13,736 bases of DNA from Lysobacteraceae bacterium (GTDB lineage Bacteria > Pseudomonadota > Gammaproteobacteria > Xanthomonadales > Xanthomonadaceae). The notes under the pieces were generated by a model. That model searched no databases. It saw nothing but the letters and a program-made list of their open reading frames with translations, and had not been told where the DNA came from. The position numbers and the translations under genes were made by a program. The stretch is from contig SEHC01000041.1 of NCBI GenBank assembly GCA_004173415.1, positions 1 through 13,736 on the forward strand, read 5' to 3'. Positions 10,470 through 13,736 of this stretch are shown in pieces. Numbering within the stretch: position 1 is the first letter of the stretch; every line of letters starts with the position of its first letter.

Positions 10470-11246
10470 ATGAGCGCGCCAGTCGACATCATCGAGCATG
10501 GTTCCATCCGCGAGATCAGGCTCGCACGGCCGCCGGTCAATGCACTGGACACCCAGCTGTGCCGGGCCCTGATCGCAGCGCTGGAAGCGGCCACCGCCGA
10601 AGGTGCGCAGGCCGTGGTCCTCTCGGGCGGCGACAGGGTGTTCTCGGCGGGGCTGGACGTGCCGCATCTGTTGTCGCACGGCGAGGATCGCGACGCATTG
10701 CTGGACAGCTGGAGCGCTTTCTTCGGCGCGACCCGTACCCTGGCCGATTCGCGCGTCCCGGTGGTCGCCGCACTGACCGGCCATGCCCCCGCCGGCGGCT
10801 GCGTGCTGGCGCTGTGCTGCGACTACCGGATCATGGCCCGCAGCGCGGATCCGTCACGCCCCTATGCCATCGGCCTCAACGAAACCCAGGTGGGACTGGT
10901 CGCACCCGAGGGCATCCAGCAGCTGTTGCGCAGGGTGGTAGGAACCCACCGCGCCGAGCGGCTGTTGGTAGCGGGGGAAATGGTGCCTGCCGAACGCGCC
11001 CTGGAGATCGGCCTGGTCGACGAACTGGTCGCTCCCGCCGACGTGGTGCCCCGGGCCATCGCCTGGCTGCAGCAACTGCTGAAGCTGCCGCGCCAGCCGA
11101 TGCTGCAGACCCGCGCCATCGCCCGCGCCGACCTGGTCGCCGCCTTGCATGCCGACAACATCCGCATAGACCGCTTCGTCGAAGGCTGGTATTCGCCGGA
11201 CGCGCAGGCCGCCCTGCACGCACTGGTCGCGAAACTGAAGAAATAG
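10470..11246 (+). CDS. Crotonase-family protein, probable delta3-delta2-enoyl-CoA isomerase
   Basis: A 258-residue crotonase fold acting on acyl-CoA, probably in beta-oxidation. The oxyanion-hole segments are FSAGLDVPHL (58-67, G61) and GHAPAGGCVLALCCDYRIMA (104-123, G109/G110). The segment IGLNETQVGLVAP (134-146) closely resembles mitochondrial isomerase ECI1, placing E138 at the catalytic glutamate. The second glutamate needed by hydratases (E164 of rat crotonase) aligns with R in GTHRAERLLVAG, again as in ECI1. One acid fits isomerisation of 3-enoyl-CoA to 2-enoyl-CoA better than hydration. The isomerase call is inferred from remembered sequences; an automated annotation may say enoyl-CoA hydratase. 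It stands alone on this strand and converges on the sulfurtransferase gene with 33 bp between. Confidence 0.9.
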   Translation: MSAPVDIIEHGSIREIRLARPPVNALDTQLCRALIAALEAATAEGAQAVVLSGGDRVFSAGLDVPHLLSHGEDRDALLDSWSAFFGATRTLADSRVPVVAALTGHAPAGGCVLALCCDYRIMARSADPSRPYAIGLNETQVGLVAPEGIQQLLRRVVGTHRAERLLVAGEMVPAERALEIGLVDELVAPADVVPRAIAWLQQLLKLPRQPMLQTRAIARADLVAALHADNIRIDRFVEGWYSPDAQAALHALVAKLKK

Positions 11247-11279
11247 CCCGCTGGCGAGGCCGGGATTCCAGCTCGTTGA

Positions 11280-12125
11280 TCAGCGTTCGATGGGCCTGGA
11301 TGGATCGCCGAGCCAGCCGCTCCACGAGCCGGCATACACCCTCGCTCCCCGCAGCCCAGCGTGCTCGAGCGCCAGCAGCAGGTGGCAGGCGGTCACCCCC
11401 GATCCGCACATCAGGATCACGTCGGATGGATCGCGGCCGGCCAGCAATGGGGCGATCTCCGCGTGCAGCTGCCTGGCGGGCTTGAAGCGACCCGCTTCGA
11501 GGTTGTCGGCAACCGGACGATTGACCGCGCCGGGAACGTGGCCGGCCACTGCATCGATCGGCTCGATCTCGCCTCGGAAACGCTCACCGGCGCGCGCATC
11601 CAGCAGCCAGCCTGGCGCCTGGCCAAGGCGCGACTGGACCTCGCTGGCGGTGGCGACCCGCGACATGTCGAAGCTTGCCGGATAGGCAGGCTCGGCCTCC
11701 AGGGAGGCGGACTCGGAAGTTTCGGTCAATCCCTGCGCACGCCACGCGGCCAGGCCGCCATCGAGCACCGCCACGCGCTCGTGCCCGAGCAGCCTCAGCA
11801 TCCACCACAGGCGGCCCGCGGCCATGCTGCCGTCGCCCGCGTCGTAGACCACCACCTGGTGGCGGGGGCCGATGCCCCATTCGCCGAGCCTGGCCGCAAA
11901 ACCGGCCGCGCCGGGCAAGGGGTGCCTGCCCTCGCCGTGGCACTGCAGGTCGGACAGGTCCCGATTCAAGTCGGCATAGATGGCGCCGGGCAGGTGGGAG
12001 ACGTCGTATGCGGCTCGCCCCGCCGGCGGATCCATCAGCGCAAACCGCGCATCCACCAGCCGCAGTTCTTCATTGCCAATCGCGTTGGCGAGTTCATCGA
12101 CCGCAACCAGCGTGGTCCATTTCAT
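11280..12125 (-). CDS. sseA: 3-Mercaptopyruvate sulfurtransferase / thiosulfate sulfurtransferase
   Basis: Tandem-rhodanese enzyme that moves sulfur from a donor to a thiol or cyanide acceptor through a cysteine persulfide. The N-terminal inactive rhodanese domain spans about 4-130 (LVDARF, YDVSHLPGAIYADLN, DGGLAAW). The C-terminal active domain spans about 155-278 (LLDARAGERFRGE, GHVPGAVNRP, YAGSWSGW). The active loop CGSGVTAC starts at C240. This loop is typical of mercaptopyruvate sulfurtransferases, while classical rhodaneses usually have CRKGVT, hence the call. At 281 residues the length is normal. Its ATG overlaps the stop of the Nudix gene by 4 bp (ATGA, 12122-12125), so the two are translationally coupled. 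Substrate preference is inferred. Confidence 0.92.
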   Translation of the reverse strand: MKWTTLVAVDELANAIGNEELRLVDARFALMDPPAGRAAYDVSHLPGAIYADLNRDLSDLQCHGEGRHPLPGAAGFAARLGEWGIGPRHQVVVYDAGDGSMAAGRLWWMLRLLGHERVAVLDGGLAAWRAQGLTETSESASLEAEPAYPASFDMSRVATASEVQSRLGQAPGWLLDARAGERFRGEIEPIDAVAGHVPGAVNRPVADNLEAGRFKPARQLHAEIAPLLAGRDPSDVILMCGSGVTACHLLLALEHAGLRGARVYAGSWSGWLGDPSRPIER

Positions 12126-12925
12126 GCGATCCCCGCAAGGCGCTCGCGCAGGTTGTAAAGGATGGCCGCCGTCGCGCCCCAGATGCGCTGTCCGGGCCAG
12201 TCGTATTCCAGTACCGCACGGCGGCGGCCTCGATAATCGACTTCCACCCGACGCAGGTTCTGCGGCGCCATCAGGAAATCCAGCGGCACTTCGAACACAT
12301 CGGCGACCTCGTTCGGGTTGGCCACGGCAACGTAGGCCGGGTCGATCACCGCCACCACCGGCACGACCCTGAAACCGCTGATCGTAGTGAAGGGATCAAG
12401 GAAGCCGAGAGGATGGATCTGCGACGCAGCCAGCGCGATTTCCTCGTTGCTCTCGCGGATCGCCGCGGCGATCGGGCTGCTGTCGCCGGGCTCGAGCCGT
12501 CCACCCGGGAAACTGACCTGGCCGCCGTGGTGGCGCAAACCGTCGGTACGACGGGTCAGCAGCACCTGGGTGCCCTGCTTGCGCGGAACCAGGCCGGCCA
12601 GCACCGCAGATTCCATCGGGGGCCCGGGAGGCAGCAGGTCGGCCAGTTCGTCATGGTTCCAGCCTGGCTGCAGCGGCAGGCTGGAAAGGGGATGCAGGAC
12701 GCCCTGCAACCGGTCACGCTCGCGCAACAGGGACTCGAAGCCGGCACGCACTTGCTCGCGGCCCGGCAGGACCGATTCCATCAGGCGCAGGCGTTCGTCG
12801 TCATTCATTTGCGACCAGCGTGCAATCTCTCCGGTTGTACGCAGACAACCTTGGCAAAGCCCGTCATCTCCCAGGCTGCAGACGCCGGTGCACGGGCTGA
12901 GCACGGCGCGGTAAGCGGTATTCAT
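12122..12925 (-). CDS. DUF1289-Nudix fusion, probable CoA pyrophosphatase
   Basis: A 267-residue protein with two parts. Residues about 10-55 match DUF1289, with cysteines C12, C16, C24 and C27 in SPCTGVCSLGDDGLCQGC followed by RTTGEIARW. The four cysteines could bind a metal; the role of DUF1289 is unknown. Residues about 105-240 form a Nudix hydrolase. LLTRRTDGLRHHGGQVSFPGG (122-142) fits the CoA-pyrophosphatase motif LLTxRxxxLxxHxGQxxFPGG. The Nudix box ends RESNEEIAL (157-165), keeping the REx2EE core, with aspartate at 148 in the first acidic position as is common in this subgroup. Such enzymes split CoA to 3',5'-ADP and 4'-phosphopantetheine. DUF1289 proteins are usually separate small genes. 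The ribosome binding site is weak. It is coupled to the downstream sulfurtransferase. Confidence 0.88.
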   Translation of the reverse strand: MNTAYRAVLSPCTGVCSLGDDGLCQGCLRTTGEIARWSQMNDDERLRLMESVLPGREQVRAGFESLLRERDRLQGVLHPLSSLPLQPGWNHDELADLLPPGPPMESAVLAGLVPRKQGTQVLLTRRTDGLRHHGGQVSFPGGRLEPGDSSPIAAAIRESNEEIALAASQIHPLGFLDPFTTISGFRVVPVVAVIDPAYVAVANPNEVADVFEVPLDFLMAPQNLRRVEVDYRGRRRAVLEYDWPGQRIWGATAAILYNLRERLAGIA

Positions 12926-12941
12926 CTAATCGGACACCAGA

Positions 12942-12956
12942 CCCGGCAAGGCCGGG
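12942..12956. repeat. Short GC hairpin upstream of the Nudix gene
   Basis: CCCGGC (12942-12947) pairs with GCCGGG (12951-12956) around the triloop AAG. It sits in the leader of the DUF1289-Nudix gene, 17 bp before its ATG, with no T-run. Its function is unknown, and it may be chance in GC-rich sequence. Confidence 0.4.
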
Positions 12957-12987
12957 ACTCGCCCGGGACCAGGTACATATACGCCAT

Positions 12988-13017
12988 AAAACTACGCCGG
13001 CCTGGGGCCGGCGTAGT
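12988..13017 (-). terminator. Intrinsic terminator of the FKBP gene
   Basis: A perfect 11-bp stem, ACTACGCCGGC (12991-13001) with GCCGGCGTAGT (13007-13017), closes a 5-nt loop. On the minus strand the stem ends in T and is followed by three more T's. It lies about 20 bp after the FKBP stop codon and separates that gene from the Nudix-sulfurtransferase pair. Confidence 0.85.
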
Positions 13018-13037
13018 GGAACTTCAGGACAGATCGC

Positions 13038-13727
13038 TTACTTGATGCTGACCAGCTTGACTTCGAACACCACCGCCAGGTTCGGCGGGAAGCCGGTACG
13101 CGGGTCGTTGCCATAAGCCTTTTCCGACGGCAGGGTGATTTCCCACTTGGCGCCGGAAGGCATCTGGGTCAGCGCATCGCGCATGCCCTGCATCTCGACT
13201 TCACTCACCTTGACCGACGGGATCTGCTGGGCGGGACGCGCCTGCTGCGGGCGCTGGCCCAACGGGAACGGACCGGTGAACTCGAGCTGCACGGTGCTGG
13301 AAGCCGTCGGCTTGGCGCCGCTGCCCGCCTCGATGACGCGGTACTGGACGCCGCTCGGCAGGGTCTGCACGCCGGGCTTGGCCTTGTTCTGGGCCAGGAA
13401 CTGGTCGCTCTTGGCCTTGTTCTCGACCGCAGCCTTGTCGAACGCGGCCTTGGCTTTTTCGCCCTGGCGCTTCTGCATGGTCTCCACCGCGGTGCGCAGC
13501 TGGGCCACCGGAACGGTCGGTTCCTTCTTGGCATAGCCTTCCTGCAGGGCCTTGATCACGGTGTTGACATCGACCGCTTCGCCGCTCTCGACCAGGTTGC
13601 GACCGAGGTCGTAGCCGAGGGCATAGCTGAGGTCGTTCTTGTTCGGCGCCGGCGTGGTTTGCGCGAAGGCGGAGCCGGCTACCAGGGACATGGCCGCAAG
13701 GGTGGCGGCAAGCAAACGCAACTTCAT
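13038..13727 (-). CDS. Exported FKBP-type peptidyl-prolyl isomerase-like protein (FkpA/Mip type)
   Basis: A 229-residue periplasmic protein with a signal peptide (1-22, cleavage after AFA). Its N-terminal helical dimerisation domain (about 31-115) has the usual DLSYALGYDLGRNL start, and a C-terminal FKBP domain (about 125-228) follows. The family assists folding of exported proteins as chaperone and prolyl isomerase. AYG (204-206) and VFEVKL (220-225) are conserved. The usual DGxxFDSS segment is replaced by PFPLGQRPQQARP, the active-site tyrosine is F150, and the tryptophan at the pocket floor aligns with M182. Isomerase activity may therefore be weak or lost. I chose the ATG at 13727 over the in-frame TTG at 13730. 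The upstream region is outside the window. A strong terminator follows. Confidence 0.92.
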   Translation of the reverse strand: MKLRLLAATLAAMSLVAGSAFAQTTPAPNKNDLSYALGYDLGRNLVESGEAVDVNTVIKALQEGYAKKEPTVPVAQLRTAVETMQKRQGEKAKAAFDKAAVENKAKSDQFLAQNKAKPGVQTLPSGVQYRVIEAGSGAKPTASSTVQLEFTGPFPLGQRPQQARPAQQIPSVKVSEVEMQGMRDALTQMPSGAKWEITLPSEKAYGNDPRTGFPPNLAVVFEVKLVSIK

Positions 13728-13736
13728 CAAACAAAC

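Overview
The window is about 13.7 kb of high-GC bacterial chromosome with housekeeping gene content. Gene order (murJ-ribF-ileS; rplU-rpmA-obgE; uvrA with rpsT nearby) and protein details point to the Xanthomonadaceae (a Lysobacter, Luteimonas, Pseudoxanthomonas or Stenotrophomonas type gammaproteobacterium). Supporting details are a RibF beginning MSRLFRDV, a UvrA beginning MAMDFIRIRG, and an FKBP with the LEFTGPFP variant. That assignment rests on remembered family sequences, not on a search. I saw no mobile element, phage gene, CRISPR array, tRNA or rRNA.

Layout. Positions 1-4096 (minus strand) hold a murJ-ribF-ileS operon: lipid II flippase, bifunctional FAD synthetase and isoleucyl-tRNA synthetase, the last cut by the window edge. 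Divergent from it, 4115-4386 holds the rpsT (ribosomal protein S20) locus with a good sigma70 promoter, a ribosome binding site and a terminator, but with the middle of the coding region missing and the reading frame broken. Positions 4482-6280 (minus) hold rplU-rpmA-obgE, converging on the rpsT terminator, with their own sigma70-like promoter at 6343-6372. Positions 6550-9950 (plus) hold uvrA and a translationally coupled hotdog-fold thioesterase. A periplasmic copper chaperone, PCu(A)C, lies on the minus strand (9985-10431), divergent from a crotonase-family gene (10470-11246) whose active site resembles enoyl-CoA isomerases more than hydratases. Positions 11280-12925 (minus) hold a coupled pair: a DUF1289-Nudix CoA pyrophosphatase fusion and a mercaptopyruvate sulfurtransferase. 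Positions 13038-13727 (minus) encode an exported FKBP-type protein with a strong terminator.

How the genes fit together. Most of the window serves translation and ribosome biogenesis (IleS, S20, L21, L27, ObgE), envelope synthesis (MurJ), cofactor supply (RibF) and DNA repair (UvrA). The right-hand third is a set of small metabolic and periplasmic genes (acyl-CoA, CoA, sulfur, copper, protein folding) in short operons.

The main anomaly is rpsT. The first 26 codons and the last 15 codons of S20 are present, but roughly 140 bp between them are gone and the two parts are in different frames, while the flanking control signals look intact. This is either a real loss in the strain or an assembly error. 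Secondary points are the DUF1289-Nudix fusion, the degenerate FKBP active site and the isomerase-like crotonase. I did not find a convincing new multi-gene system.
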